A DNA stretch of 64,000 bases from Amphritea opalescens (GTDB taxonomy: Bacteria; Pseudomonadota; Gammaproteobacteria; Pseudomonadales; Balneatricaceae). Both the position numbers and the translations under genes were made by a program. This document shows positions 17,464-27,190 of this stretch, one piece after another. Numbering within the stretch: the first letter of the stretch is position 1; the number at the start of each line of letters is the position of its first letter. The stretch covers positions 186,001-250,000 of the forward strand of contig NZ_RQXW01000001.1 in NCBI RefSeq assembly GCF_003957515.1, read 5' to 3'. The notes beneath the pieces were generated by a model. The model searched no databases and was not told where the DNA came from. It was given only the letters and a program-made list of their open reading frames with translations.

Positions 17464-18351
17464 TTAGGCCGCTTTCGCCTGTTGAATTCTCTGGTTGAAT
17501 TTATCGTTGACCACTAACGCTAGCAGGATAATACCGCCACCGATGCTGAGACGTAAAATATCCGCATCCCGGTTCCAGAACAGGACGTTAACCAGGATGC
17601 CGGCGGGGATCAGTAGGTTATTGGCAACCGCCAGTGTGCCGACGCTAACCAGTGTTGCACCTTTGTTCCAAGCAAAATATCCCAAGCCAGAAGCGACTAT
17701 TCCCAAGTAAGTCAAAATAGACCATTGAAGGGTGGTGGTGGGGAGTTTATCTGGATTGCCCAGTATCAGATAACAAGGAATAACCACGGCTAAAGCTCCC
17801 ATAAAGAACCAACCAAACACAGTACGCTGAGGCAGGTCTGGGCGTTCTTTCGCAATGATACGCTTATAGCCTACTTGGCCTGCGGCGAAGCATAGGTTTG
17901 CCCCTTGTACGATGAATAAGCCCTTTAAGAACCCTTCGTCTAACCCTTGATAGCGAATAGTGACCGCGCCAACAACGGCTAATAAGGCACTGATGATAAA
18001 GCCAAGATTAAAGCGGCGATCCAATAGGTCATTCAGCAGGGTGATATAGATGGGCGTCATCACGGTGAAGAGTAAGACTTCTGGGACGGATAGGTATAGA
18101 AAGGATTGGTAATAAAAGCCATACATAATGCCTAGCTGGAACGCCCCGCAAACCATTAATTGAAGTGCCACCTTTAGCTGGATCTGTCGCAGTTTTAAAA
18201 AGGGTAAAAAAATCAGGGTGGCGAGGGCGACACGCATCAGTACAGAAAACCAAGCATCGACTTGCCCTGCAAGATAAACACCGATCAAGCTAAAAGAAAA
18301 CGCCCACAAAACGGTGACGGCAATAAGCATTGGCATGTGAATCAGTTCCAT
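17464..18351 (-). CDS. EamA/DMT-family transporter
   Basis: 295 residues with about ten transmembrane segments in two EamA repeats. The N-terminal repeat contains VLWAFSFSLIGVYLAGQ and ends at FYYQSFLYLSVPEVLLF; the second starts near GLFIVQGANLCFAAGQVGYK, resembling the YdcZ/CarB-like exporters. The C-terminus is basic (FNQRIQQAKAA). Stand-alone gene with unknown substrate. Confidence 0.85.
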   Translation of the reverse strand: MELIHMPMLIAVTVLWAFSFSLIGVYLAGQVDAWFSVLMRVALATLIFLPFLKLRQIQLKVALQLMVCGAFQLGIMYGFYYQSFLYLSVPEVLLFTVMTPIYITLLNDLLDRRFNLGFIISALLAVVGAVTIRYQGLDEGFLKGLFIVQGANLCFAAGQVGYKRIIAKERPDLPQRTVFGWFFMGALAVVIPCYLILGNPDKLPTTTLQWSILTYLGIVASGLGYFAWNKGATLVSVGTLAVANNLLIPAGILVNVLFWNRDADILRLSIGGGIILLALVVNDKFNQRIQQAKAA

Positions 18352-18818
18352 ATGGATAAAGTTGCGCTCAGTTTACCGATTTCTTGAATATGGGTAAATC
18401 TGTTTACTCAATTAAATAACAAAGAAGACTGATGGTTGTTTTTTGATCTATGTGATTTGGTGTCATTGAGCAAAATGCAGCGAGTGATGGGTAGCGAATT
18501 CAACGTTGACGCGTCGTGATTTCAAGGTGGAGCTATTCGCGCTATTCGTTGCCGATAGTCAGAAGTTGTTGCGGATAGTTACGGATTGTTAGGGATAGTT
18601 GCCTATAGTATGAGGGCAGGGTGACGGATTGTGGACTACATTACCTGATAGTCAGTTAGATGATCAGCAAGCGTGAGCCCTAGTGATTCAGGCTTTAATC
18701 ACACTTCTTGTTGTAGCGAATTGTAGCGAAGCTAGCCGTTTTCACTCGACGGCAGTGGGTATGATGGTAGAAGGCGCTACATGTTTGCGGTTGAATTTCA
18801 CAGGTTATGGAGAAACGC
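18352..18818. other. Gene-free stretch with degenerate short repeats
   Basis: No supported gene. 18549-18620 contains an imperfect array of the words GATAGTTG, GGATTGTT and similar (six or so copies). At 18711-18730 the 10-mer TTGTAGCGAA is repeated twice head to tail. An open frame from 18683 has no ribosome site. Confidence 0.6.
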
Positions 18819-19280
18819 ATGAGTCAAGGATACCGAGCAAGCGTCTATGCAATTTTTTTATTGTTCATGTTATATGGCTGCACGCCACTGATTGGCCCCC
18901 ATAGCCCTGCGGCTTATGAGAACGCCACTGCGCTCAAGGCTGAGGTGTTAATTACCCTCAGTAAAGCGAACACCCCTTATGTGGATAATGAAACTGCGAT
19001 TGACGCGATTAAGCTTAAAGCAGAAATGGCTTATGAATTTGTCAAAGGGGTGCCCGGTAGTCAGTTATCGGCTAGGCAGTGGGAGATACTTAAAGACCCC
19101 GAAGGTGATCTTTTAGGTAAATTTTTTAAACGCTGGCAGGAGCGGGGAACCCTTTCTAACATTCTTATTCAAGAATATAAGGCGTTAGCGGCGGATGCCT
19201 TTGATGAGATCATTTGTTTAGAAGCAAACAAAAAAGAAGCGACCGCTTGTATCGCTGCAGGAGACTCTAATAATGGCTGA
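18819..19280 (+). CDS. Putative lipoprotein of unknown function
   Basis: 153 residues from the ATG at 18819, preceded by GGAG. The signal segment SVYAIFLLFMLYGC ends in a lipobox (LYGC), so a lipid-modified N-terminus and membrane attachment are expected. The rest is mostly helical and charged (SKANTPYVDNETAIDAIKL), with two Cys near the C-terminus (IICLEANKKEATACIA). I do not recognise a family. It overlaps the following small gene by eight bases, so the two are probably made and act together. Confidence 0.7.
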   Translation: MSQGYRASVYAIFLLFMLYGCTPLIGPHSPAAYENATALKAEVLITLSKANTPYVDNETAIDAIKLKAEMAYEFVKGVPGSQLSARQWEILKDPEGDLLGKFFKRWQERGTLSNILIQEYKALAADAFDEIICLEANKKEATACIAAGDSNNG

Positions 19281-19599
19281 TTTCGATGATTTTCTAGCGG
19301 CGTTAAAAGACAATGCCGCAGTATTAGCACAAGAGACCTTTGATGGTTATGAAGCTCAAGCTAAACAGGATGCCGAGGCCTTTATTGATAAAGCAAAAGC
19401 TGACCTGAAGCGCTGGACCAAGCTACTTGCGGACGGTGATATCAACGAGGAAGACTTTAGTGATCTCGTCAATGCTAAAAAGGCGCTGGCCGAAATGTTT
19501 GCTCTGCGTCAAGCGGGCCTTTCGCTGATTAAATTGGAAAAATTCCGTAAAGGCTTTATCAACTTAGTGGTGGATACGGCCTTTGAGGTTTTTGTTTAA
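19273..19599 (+). CDS. Small helical protein coupled to the lipoprotein
   Basis: 108 residues, no signal peptide, strongly helical and rich in Ala, Lys, Asp and Glu (FDGYEAQAKQDAEAFIDKAK), with a more hydrophobic C-terminal end (GFINLVVDTAFEVFV). No family recognised. Its ATG lies inside the 3' end of the lipoprotein gene, an arrangement of translational coupling. It may be a partner or a cytoplasmic accessory factor; this is a guess from adjacency. Confidence 0.65.
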   Translation: MADFDDFLAALKDNAAVLAQETFDGYEAQAKQDAEAFIDKAKADLKRWTKLLADGDINEEDFSDLVNAKKALAEMFALRQAGLSLIKLEKFRKGFINLVVDTAFEVFV

Positions 19600-19868
19600 A
19601 CTCTCAGTACTCATCTCTTGTTACCCCGCCTTCATGTCCGTCGGTAGGCAGTATCGCTGTCGCCTATCGGCAATCTTCTAAGGACGATGCTTCAATAGCC
19701 TATATCTCGGCCACTTTTATAGAGAAACTTATACTCAGCAGGCCAAGGATCATTATTTTCGGTTAGAATATCGGCCGGTCAATCGGCTGATGAACAGGCA
19801 GAATGCAAACTTAATACCTTCTTCGCCCGCGGCCTTCATTATTTATAGCGCATACAAAAGGATATCGT

Positions 19869-20327
19869 ATGACAGAGCTAGGGTTTTATCTCGGCTTCCT
19901 TATATTCATTATTGGATCAATAGGCCTGATCATTGCGGCTTTCAGAACCAGCATCCTCTGGGGGTTAGCTGTTTTGTTTCTTTGGCCCTTTTCCATCTTC
20001 TATTTGATTTTTCATTGGCAAGAGGCCAAAGGCGCATTCAAACTTCAGCTGCTTGGATTTCTCATCCTTATCATCTGTGCTTTTATCAGTGAGCCTGATG
20101 CATCTTCATCCATTAATGTCATCCGCTTAGATGGGCATTCTGCCAAACCCACCCATGGCTCTGCCGCGGCGTCTAATATTACACATCGATTTAGATGTGA
20201 TGGCCGGCAGTATTGCAGCCAAATGCACTCCAAAGCTGAGGCGGTATTCTTCATCAATAACTGTCCTAATACTAAGATGGATGGAGATCATGATGGCCGG
20301 CCCTGCGAAAATGATTCTAGATTTTAA
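19869..20327 (+). CDS. Two-span membrane protein with C-terminal excalibur domain
   Basis: 152 residues. Two hydrophobic hairpins at the N-terminus (about 5-25 and 30-50, then 62-75) are followed by a linker and an excalibur-type calcium-binding motif: FRCDGRQYCSQMHSKAEAVF, then KMDGDHDGRPCEN, where the DxDxDG loop and the paired Cys are typical. Excalibur domains are usually extracytoplasmic. Its role is unknown. Single gene, nothing else in the operon. Confidence 0.75.
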   Translation: MTELGFYLGFLIFIIGSIGLIIAAFRTSILWGLAVLFLWPFSIFYLIFHWQEAKGAFKLQLLGFLILIICAFISEPDASSSINVIRLDGHSAKPTHGSAAASNITHRFRCDGRQYCSQMHSKAEAVFFINNCPNTKMDGDHDGRPCENDSRF

Positions 20328-20385
20328 GGTGTCTCTGCTCACCTTTTTATTCAGTTTTCATAAGAGAAGTATTCAATGCCCCGGG

Positions 20386-21378
20386 TTAAGGCCGGTTGTC
20401 GTCTAGATCTAGCCAGCGGCCCGTGCCATTGAGCCTAGGGGAAGGCTCTTTTAGCTCACCGGTCATGGGCATAAAGCGAGATAGCTGTGTTGATCTTTCA
20501 ATAGAGACTGCGATTATTCGTTCTGCGCCTTGATAATCAGGTATCGCTGGATGCTCCCAGAGAACCTTGGCTTGGCCGGTGATAAAGGCGGCATCGCCGG
20601 TGGTGAAATCAGGAAAGAATAAACCGACACGGCCATCGGATTCGATATTGCCGAGGGTATTAAAAAAACGGTTGCCGCTAAAGTCTGGAAAATAGAGGGT
20701 ATTACCTTCCACTTTGATAAAACCTGGCTTGCCGCCACGGTGAGAGGCATCAATGCCATGGCGTGGATCAGTATCGAGCAAGGCGGTGCGTGAGGCGATA
20801 AAGAAGGTGTCGGCCTGCTCAATCATGGTTTTTAAGTGTTGATCAATCGCTTGCTCTGGCTGCCAACTGATAGGCGCTGCATGATCAAGTGGCGAATCGG
20901 TCAACGCATCGGTTTGCCATTGAAGTTCTCGTTTCTGTATATATTGCGGGCAATTACCAAAACTCTGCTCCACTTCAATGGTGAATCTCTTATCGTTGAT
21001 CGCACTAATGATGCCATTCAGCCGATTCCGTCGACGGCTGTCTAATTGAATACCCAGAGCGCCCACTTTCTGCCCCTGGGTAAAATCCAGTGAGAGTAGG
21101 TTGGTTAGCGAGGGTAAGGCTTCCAGCGTTAAGGCGGTCTCGTTAGGCGAGGTGATAAAGCCCGGCTTGCCAAATAAGGGGATCGCCCAAGGGTAACCCT
21201 GTTGATCAACCAAACCGAGGACGATAAAAGGTAGTTCATGAAAGAACTGCCGATGCTGTGGTGGCATCGATTGACGAATAAACCTTTCGCTGACTTGAGC
21301 TACCCGGTCCGCAACCCCAAGCCGTTCTTGCACTGCAATTTCGGCGGCATGAAACTGAGAAGATGTTTTCTGGACCAT
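20386..21378 (-). CDS. Pyridoxamine 5'-phosphate oxidase-family flavin-binding protein
   Basis: 330 residues of the long PNPOx-like group. FIVLGLVDQQGYPWAIPLFG (residues 50-70) and GKPGFIKVEGNTLYFPDF, then GRVGLFFPDFTTGDAAFITG (about 215-270) are the split-barrel FMN-binding strands. These enzymes bind FMN or F420-like cofactors and reduce small molecules; the substrate is not known. 27 bases downstream of the GST gene on the same strand, so they form a GST-flavoprotein operon divergent from a LysR regulator. Confidence 0.85.
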   Translation of the reverse strand: MVQKTSSQFHAAEIAVQERLGVADRVAQVSERFIRQSMPPQHRQFFHELPFIVLGLVDQQGYPWAIPLFGKPGFITSPNETALTLEALPSLTNLLSLDFTQGQKVGALGIQLDSRRRNRLNGIISAINDKRFTIEVEQSFGNCPQYIQKRELQWQTDALTDSPLDHAAPISWQPEQAIDQHLKTMIEQADTFFIASRTALLDTDPRHGIDASHRGGKPGFIKVEGNTLYFPDFSGNRFFNTLGNIESDGRVGLFFPDFTTGDAAFITGQAKVLWEHPAIPDYQGAERIIAVSIERSTQLSRFMPMTGELKEPSPRLNGTGRWLDLDDNRP

Positions 21379-21405
21379 GGTTAACTCCGTTATCTAGCGA
21401 TTGGA

Positions 21406-22050
21406 TTAGTCGTTGGGTAGTGGTGAACGTGCCATGGCGACAAAACGTGGATGGGCTTCAATGCGTGCTAGCCAAGTACGAATGGCGGGGTAGGGATTCA
21501 AGCTAATACCGCCTTCAGGAACATGGGCGACATAGCTATAACCGGCGATATCAGCCAGGGTGATTGTGTTGCCGGTTAAATAGCTTCGTTTAGCGAGCAG
21601 GGGTTCCATCACGGCGAATAATGATTCAGTCATACGTTTGGCGTGTTGGTAATCCAGCTCAACTCCAAATACTTTCACCAAACGTACAGCGCAGGGGCCG
21701 TGAGCAATTTCACCGGCAGCAACCGATAACCAGCGTTGCACCTCGGCGGCCTGTTCGGGGTCTTGCGGTGACCATTCGTAACCGTCGTTATACTTTTTCT
21801 CTAGGTAAGTGATGATGGCGTTGGAGTCCGCTAGGGTATAACCGTTGTCATCAATGGCGGGCACCTGACCAAAGGGGCTGATAGACAAATAATCCGGTGC
21901 TTTGTGGGCACCGTTGAGCATATCTAGATCGATCGTCTCATATGGCAAATCCAGTAACGACAGCATTAACTCGACACGGTGGCAGTGACCAGAAATCGGG
22001 TTGCGATACAGTTTTATCGGTGCATGAGTACTCGAGAATTTGGCGTTCAT
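21406..22050 (-). CDS. Glutathione S-transferase family protein
   Basis: 214 residues. N-terminal thioredoxin-fold domain (residues 10-90) with SGHCHRVELMLSLLDLPYE, the cis-Pro in GQVPAIDD and the glutathione-binding LADSNAIITYLEKKY; C-terminal helical domain with TLADIAGYSYVAHVP. A cytosolic GST of the bacterial type, likely for conjugation or reduction of electrophiles. Transcribed with the flavin-binding protein and divergent from the LysR gene at 22220. Confidence 0.9.
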   Translation of the reverse strand: MNAKFSSTHAPIKLYRNPISGHCHRVELMLSLLDLPYETIDLDMLNGAHKAPDYLSISPFGQVPAIDDNGYTLADSNAIITYLEKKYNDGYEWSPQDPEQAAEVQRWLSVAAGEIAHGPCAVRLVKVFGVELDYQHAKRMTESLFAVMEPLLAKRSYLTGNTITLADIAGYSYVAHVPEGGISLNPYPAIRTWLARIEAHPRFVAMARSPLPND

Positions 22051-22219
22051 GGCTTTCTCCTAAAGGTAAAAGATGCGAAACGTTAGAGTGTGCGCACCGG
22101 TTTATGTCGTGTTAGAGGACGCGATGAGTGCATGCTCCATTCAGGGTTATGACTATATTCCAATCAAAAGTATAAATAATTGCCAAAGTTTGTAATTTAT
22201 TATTGCTCTAAATGTAATA

Positions 22220-23155
22220 ATGAGTCGGTCAAGGGCAGTGAGGGACTGGGGCGTGGATAAGCTACAAACGATGCAGGTGTTTATGGAAGTGGCTAAGCAT
22301 CAGAGTTTTACGACGGCGAGTAAAGTGTTGGGGCTGTCGGCTCCGGCCACCAGTCGCGCGGTGGCGGCGCTTGAAAACCGCCTAGGGGTGAAGCTCTTTA
22401 ACCGCACCACACGTTTAGTGCGTCTTACGGAGCCCGGTGCTCGCTATTTACAGGATGCAAAGCGCATCATGGAAGATATTCAAGAGGCTGAGGCTGCCGC
22501 CGCAGGTATCTATACTCGTCCCGCAGGCACACTGGCGTTGACGGCACCGGTGCTGTTTGGTGAAAAATTCATTGTGCCGATTGTGACGCAATATCTAGCG
22601 GATAATCCCGATGTTTCTGTAAAACTGTTTCTGCTTGATCGGGTTGCGAGTTTATTAGAAGAGGAGCTCGACGTTGCTATACGGATTGGCCACCTTAAGG
22701 ATTCGAATCTATATGCGACTCGGGTTGGCTATGTGAGGATGATAGTCTGTGGTTCGCCTGACTATTTCCAGCAACAGGGCACGCCAGAAACCCCCGCCGA
22801 TTTAATCGATCATCGTATTATCTTCCCGATGCCCTTCGAGCATGTCAGCGCATGGCAATTTCAGGTTGATGGCAAAAAAGAGCTGGTCAAGCTGAATCCG
22901 CGCTTGCGATGTAATCATAACGGTGCTGCCTTAAAGGCCGCGTTATTGGGCCACGGCATTACCCGTTTAATGTCTTATCAGGTGGGTGAAGAGCTGGAAA
23001 AAGGGACGTTGAAAAGTGTATTAACCCAATTTGAGGAGGAGCCTTTACCGGTAAATATCATTCATATGGAAGGCCGTCGGGTTAATGCGAAAACCCGAAG
23101 TTTTATCGATTTAGCCGTGCAAACCTTAAAACAGAACCCTTTTATACTGCCATAA
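22220..23155 (+). CDS. LysR-family transcriptional regulator
   Basis: 311 residues. The winged helix is at residues 15-75 (LQTMQVFMEVAKHQSFTTAS), with NRTTRLVRLTEPGARYL as the wing, then a substrate-binding domain in two lobes. The ATG at 22220 gives eleven extra residues; a GTG at 22253 (VDKLQTM) may be the real start. It diverges from the GST-flavoprotein operon and probably controls it in response to a small ligand. Confidence 0.9.
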   Translation: MSRSRAVRDWGVDKLQTMQVFMEVAKHQSFTTASKVLGLSAPATSRAVAALENRLGVKLFNRTTRLVRLTEPGARYLQDAKRIMEDIQEAEAAAAGIYTRPAGTLALTAPVLFGEKFIVPIVTQYLADNPDVSVKLFLLDRVASLLEEELDVAIRIGHLKDSNLYATRVGYVRMIVCGSPDYFQQQGTPETPADLIDHRIIFPMPFEHVSAWQFQVDGKKELVKLNPRLRCNHNGAALKAALLGHGITRLMSYQVGEELEKGTLKSVLTQFEEEPLPVNIIHMEGRRVNAKTRSFIDLAVQTLKQNPFILP

Positions 23156-23562
23156 CTTTTGGCGGCCTACTGGGCGAATATCGGTGATGTTCTAAAGCCG
23201 TTTTTAGCCTGGCTGTTCGCAGTATTATTGGTGCTTAAAGGCGTCACGACTCAACCTGTTCTTTCCCTCGACCTTCCCTCGGCTTTCTCTTAGATAGGGT
23301 AATCCCTTTGACCAATACTGACGTGGATCAAAGAATGATGCGTTTGTCATGGGCAAGCCTCTTTTCCGGTCAAGCTTTACATAACCTTACAGTTCGAGGG
23401 CTTACTAGGTTAGATAGAAGCGCGTTAAAATAGATTTCCGGTTTAGAGATCGCTGTTACAGACACCAATGGAAGATGTGACAGCTGATGAATGGTTTGGT
23501 TGTTGATATACCCTAGCCATCTCTACCGCTTTATAAATGGAATTTACCTAAGAATATCGATT
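23156..23562. other. Gene-free stretch
   Basis: 406 bases between the LysR gene and the ferric-reductase-like gene. A 44-codon open frame near 23159 has no ribosome site and no recognisable homology. I see no strong terminator or operator. Confidence 0.5.
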
Positions 23563-24897
23563 ATGAAACAGATTAAAATATCCTTTGTTGTACTGTTACT
23601 TGTTTTGAGTGGATTGTGGTTTTTGGCCGACAGTCTATTGCCAGATCCCTTTACTTATTTCAGCTTTCGTCATGTGTTTGTGCAATACAGTGGTGTGATT
23701 GCCATTGGTGTGATGAGCATTGCCATGATGTTGGCACTGCGGCCTAAATGGCTTGAACCCCATCTTGATGGCTTGGACAAAATGTACCGCTTACATAAGT
23801 GGCTGGGCATTACCGCGTTGGTGGCAGCAGTGCTGCACTGGTGGATGGCCCAGGGTACCAAATGGATGGTGGGCTGGGGGTGGTTGGTTAAACCTGAACG
23901 GGGGCCTAAAAGTCAAGAAACGCTGGGCTTTATTGAGGGACTGTTTCGCAGTCAGCGTGGTTTTGCCGAATCCGTCGGTGAGTGGGCTTTTTACGCAGCC
24001 GTGGCGTTGATTGTACTGGCATTAATAAAACGCTTTCCCTATCACTGGTTCATTAAAACGCATCAGCTCATCTCCATCGCGTATCTGGTATTGGCTTATC
24101 ATGCGTTAATCTTGATTGAGTTTGAATATTGGACACAGCCGGTAGGCTGGTTGATGGCCATTCTTCTATTAGGTGGATCGATGGCGGCGGTACTGGCTCT
24201 TACTGGGCGCATTGGGCGTGATCGAAAAGTGACCGGCAAGATTGATGATCTGACCTATTATGATGCGCTGCGAGTACTCGAGGTTAAGGTTTCAGTGAAA
24301 GAGGGTTGGCAGGGGCATCGTGCCGGTCAGTTTGCGTTTGTGACCTCAAATCGAAAAGAGGGGGCTCACCCTTACACTATTGCCTCTGCTTGGGAGCCCG
24401 ATGATGGCCATATCGTCTTTATCACTAAAGCGCTTGGGGATCATACCGGCCGATTGAGAGAGGCATTAAAAACCGGCATGCCGGTGACCGTTGAGGGCCC
24501 TTATGGTTGTTTTGATTTCCATGATCCTCAACCTCGACAGATCTGGGTGGCCGGTGGTATTGGTATCACTCCTTTCGTGGCGCGCTTAAAAGAGTTGGCG
24601 AAAACACCCGGCGAAAAGCAGATCGATCTATTTTATGCGACCAGTACCTATGATCAGGCGGTCATCGATAAACTGACGGCGGATGCGCTCGCGGCAGGGG
24701 TGAAACTGCATGTACTGGTGAGCGGTAGAGATCAGCGTTTGGACTATGCCGGTATTTGCGAAGCGGTACCAGAATGGAAAGCCGCCAGTGTTTGGTTTTG
24801 TGGTCCTTCAGGCTTTGGCTTCAGCTTGCGTCAAGCATTTCTGGCGCATGGATTTATGGCTAAGCATTACCATCAGGAACTTTTCCAGATGCGCTAA
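23563..24897 (+). CDS. Ferric reductase-like transmembrane oxidoreductase
   Basis: 444 residues from the ATG at 23563; the frame is open upstream to 23491 but without a start signal. N-terminal half: about six membrane spans of the ferric-reductase/NOX type with haem-ligand His residues (LHKWLGITALVAAVLHWW; HQLISIAYLVLAYH). C-terminal half: FAD-binding HPYTIASAW and NAD-binding GGIGITPFVARL, with the final FCGPSGFGFSLRQ. It passes electrons from NAD(P)H through FAD and haem across the membrane to iron or another acceptor. Single gene. Confidence 0.88.
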   Translation: MKQIKISFVVLLLVLSGLWFLADSLLPDPFTYFSFRHVFVQYSGVIAIGVMSIAMMLALRPKWLEPHLDGLDKMYRLHKWLGITALVAAVLHWWMAQGTKWMVGWGWLVKPERGPKSQETLGFIEGLFRSQRGFAESVGEWAFYAAVALIVLALIKRFPYHWFIKTHQLISIAYLVLAYHALILIEFEYWTQPVGWLMAILLLGGSMAAVLALTGRIGRDRKVTGKIDDLTYYDALRVLEVKVSVKEGWQGHRAGQFAFVTSNRKEGAHPYTIASAWEPDDGHIVFITKALGDHTGRLREALKTGMPVTVEGPYGCFDFHDPQPRQIWVAGGIGITPFVARLKELAKTPGEKQIDLFYATSTYDQAVIDKLTADALAAGVKLHVLVSGRDQRLDYAGICEAVPEWKAASVWFCGPSGFGFSLRQAFLAHGFMAKHYHQELFQMR

Positions 24898-25165
24898 TTG
24901 AACGATATGAAATCGTGTCGAAATAGTGCCAAAGTAGTAGTTTTTATTGTGACAAAGTAGGGTGGAAAGGGGTCTTGGGTGTATTTTAAAATGCCACTAC
25001 TGAGAGAATATTAAGTCTGACTGTATCGGGTTAAGTTTTATCGTTTGAATCTTGGTTCAGATCAACGAATGATAAACATTATTCAGTTACAGTCTTTTCT
25101 TTCTTCAATATACATTTTGTTATTAGTTTTTATCTATTCTGATCGATAAAGGGGTTGTTTGCATT

Positions 25166-26317
25166 ATGGCTATTCATGAATTTTTTGTTCCCAATGTATC
25201 CCTAATGGGCGAAGGTTGTTTTAGCAAACTGCCTGAACGAGTCAATATGTTAGGTGGCAAAAAGCCACTGGTCGTGGCGGACAAAGGCATGACGGCGTTG
25301 GGTTATACCGCACGCTTGACCGAGTTGTTGCAAAGCGCCGGTATTGAGAGTGTCGTTTATGATGAAACGGTACCTAACCCAACTGACACCAACGTGGCAG
25401 AAGGCTTGGCTGCTTATCAAAAGAATGGCTGCGACATGTTGATCTCCTTAGGCGGCGGTAGTGCACACGATTGCTGTAAAGGTATCGGCTTAGTTGCCAC
25501 CAGTGGCGGTACGATTCATGATTATGAAGGTTTAGATCAGGCTACCGCACCTTTACCACCTTATATTGCAGTGAATACCACCGCCGGTACTGCCAGTGAG
25601 ATGACACGTTTCACTATTATCACGAATACCTCCAATCATGTGAAAATGGCGATTGTTGATTGGCGCGTCACCCCCGATGTTGCCATTAATGATCCGGCGT
25701 TGATGGTTGATATGCCACCCGCACTGACCGCAGCCACCGGTATGGATGCACTGACTCATGCGGTAGAGGCCTATGTTTCCACGGCGGCGACACCCATTAC
25801 CGATGCCTGTGCATTGCAAGCGATCCGTTTGATTGGTAAATATTTGCGTGTCGCGGTTGCCCGTGGCGACGATATGGAAGCCAGAGATAAGATGGCTTAT
25901 GCCGAATATCTAGCGGGTATGGCCTTTAATAACGCAAGCCTAGGCTATGTGCATGCAATGGCTCACCAACTCGGTGGTATGTACAACCTGCCACATGGTG
26001 TGTGTAATGCTCTGCTGTTACCACATGTATGCCGGGTTAATATGATTGCGGCGACCGAACGTTTTGCCGATATTGCCGATGCTTTGGGTGAAGTTACCGA
26101 TGGCCTGTCTGAACGAGACGCGGCGTTGCTCGCGATTGATGCGATTGAAACGCTGGGTGAAGATGTGGGTATTCCTCGCACCTTGGGTGAGCTAGGTGTT
26201 AAAAGTGAAGACATCGACACAATGGTGGGTAACGCACAGAAAGATGTGTGCTGCTTGACCAACCCTCGTAAACTGAGCGATGCCGAAGTGGCTGCGATCT
26301 TCCAGTCTGCGCTCTGA
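25166..26317 (+). CDS. Iron-containing alcohol dehydrogenase
   Basis: 383 residues of the group III Fe-ADH family. NAD binding at SLGGGSAHDCCKGIGL (about 96-111) and TTAGTASEMT; metal ligands Asp in DVAINDPAL region, and the His residues of DALTHAVEAY, VHAMAHQLGG and NLPHGVCNA. It interconverts primary alcohols and aldehydes with NAD. AT-rich promoter region of 268 bases upstream and a strong terminator after it show a single-gene unit. Confidence 0.94.
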   Translation: MAIHEFFVPNVSLMGEGCFSKLPERVNMLGGKKPLVVADKGMTALGYTARLTELLQSAGIESVVYDETVPNPTDTNVAEGLAAYQKNGCDMLISLGGGSAHDCCKGIGLVATSGGTIHDYEGLDQATAPLPPYIAVNTTAGTASEMTRFTIITNTSNHVKMAIVDWRVTPDVAINDPALMVDMPPALTAATGMDALTHAVEAYVSTAATPITDACALQAIRLIGKYLRVAVARGDDMEARDKMAYAEYLAGMAFNNASLGYVHAMAHQLGGMYNLPHGVCNALLLPHVCRVNMIAATERFADIADALGEVTDGLSERDAALLAIDAIETLGEDVGIPRTLGELGVKSEDIDTMVGNAQKDVCCLTNPRKLSDAEVAAIFQSAL

Positions 26318-26370
26318 TCCACCGTTAAAATAACGATCTCTCTATTGAGTAAAATATAGCGATCGATATA

Positions 26371-26403
26371 ACACCCATGCGGTCCAGCGTGGGTGTTTTT
26401 TTA
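26371..26403 (+). terminator. Terminator of the Fe-ADH gene
   Basis: ACACCCATGC (26371-26380) pairs with GCGTGGGTGT (26387-26396, one G-U pair), followed by seven T. Confidence 0.88.
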
Positions 26404-26557
26404 TGGGGCAAGCCTTGAGCCATATTGTGCTGGTATTGATCTATATACCTGATCTATCCTGTTATTTTTCCGCTTCATCCCTTATCAACTACTAAGATCA
26501 AACAGCGATAGGTTACACCGATGTGATCAATCGAATGATTCGAGGCACTAAGTCTAT

Positions 26558-27190
26558 ATGGATAATATCGCCGTACATTTTTTGACTGTATTTATGGCAT
26601 TTTTTGCCATTATGAATCCAATTGCCAACTCAACGCTGTTTATTGGGCTGACAGAGGATGTTGATCAGAAAATGCGCCGCATGATTGCGCTACGATCCGT
26701 GGTGGTCGCCTTTATCATCGTGTCGGTGTTCGCCATTGGTGGGCGAGAAATCTTTTTGATGTTTGGCATTACGCTGCCGGCATTTAAGATTGCTGGCGGC
26801 ATTATGATCGCCTTAATTGGTTACCATATGTTGCAGGGTGAACGCTCTAGCATCCATACCCCGACTAACCGCGATAATGAAAAAAGTGTCGATTCGGTAG
26901 TGGATATTGCTATCACACCTTTAGGTATTCCGGTGTTGGCTGGGCCGGGCACCATTGCCACCGCGATGAACTTTGCCGCGCAATCCTCTGTACTTGAGGT
27001 GTCTACCGTTCTGCTGGCCTTTGCAATGATGTGTGGTTTGACATACACCGCCTTTGTGGGGGGTGAATGGCTGGCACGTTACCTAGGGCAGAATGCAATA
27101 AAGGTGGTGTCCCGTTTGATGGGGTTGATGCTGGCGGTGATTGGGGTGCAGATGTTGATAGAGGGTATTCGTGGTGCGATCGCCGGTTGA
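26558..27190 (+). CDS. MarC-family integral membrane protein
   Basis: 210 residues with six transmembrane segments and the MarC/UPF0056 pattern: FFAIMNPIANSTLFIGLT at the N-terminus, FKIAGGIMIALIGYHML in the middle, ITPLGIPVLAGPGTIATAM and SRLMGLMLAVIGVQMLIEGI at the end. Despite the name the family has no proven link to multiple antibiotic resistance, and its substrate is unknown. Single gene. Confidence 0.92.
   Translation: MDNIAVHFLTVFMAFFAIMNPIANSTLFIGLTEDVDQKMRRMIALRSVVVAFIIVSVFAIGGREIFLMFGITLPAFKIAGGIMIALIGYHMLQGERSSIHTPTNRDNEKSVDSVVDIAITPLGIPVLAGPGTIATAMNFAAQSSVLEVSTVLLAFAMMCGLTYTAFVGGEWLARYLGQNAIKVVSRLMGLMLAVIGVQMLIEGIRGAIAG

Noticed and set aside
19640-19672. Hairpin downstream of the helical-protein gene
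   Set aside because: A 10-bp stem with two G-U pairs but no T run, so not supported as a terminator.
23159-23290. 44-codon frame with a hydrophobic segment after the LysR gene
   Set aside because: No ATG, GTG or ribosome site in a fitting position and no recognisable family.
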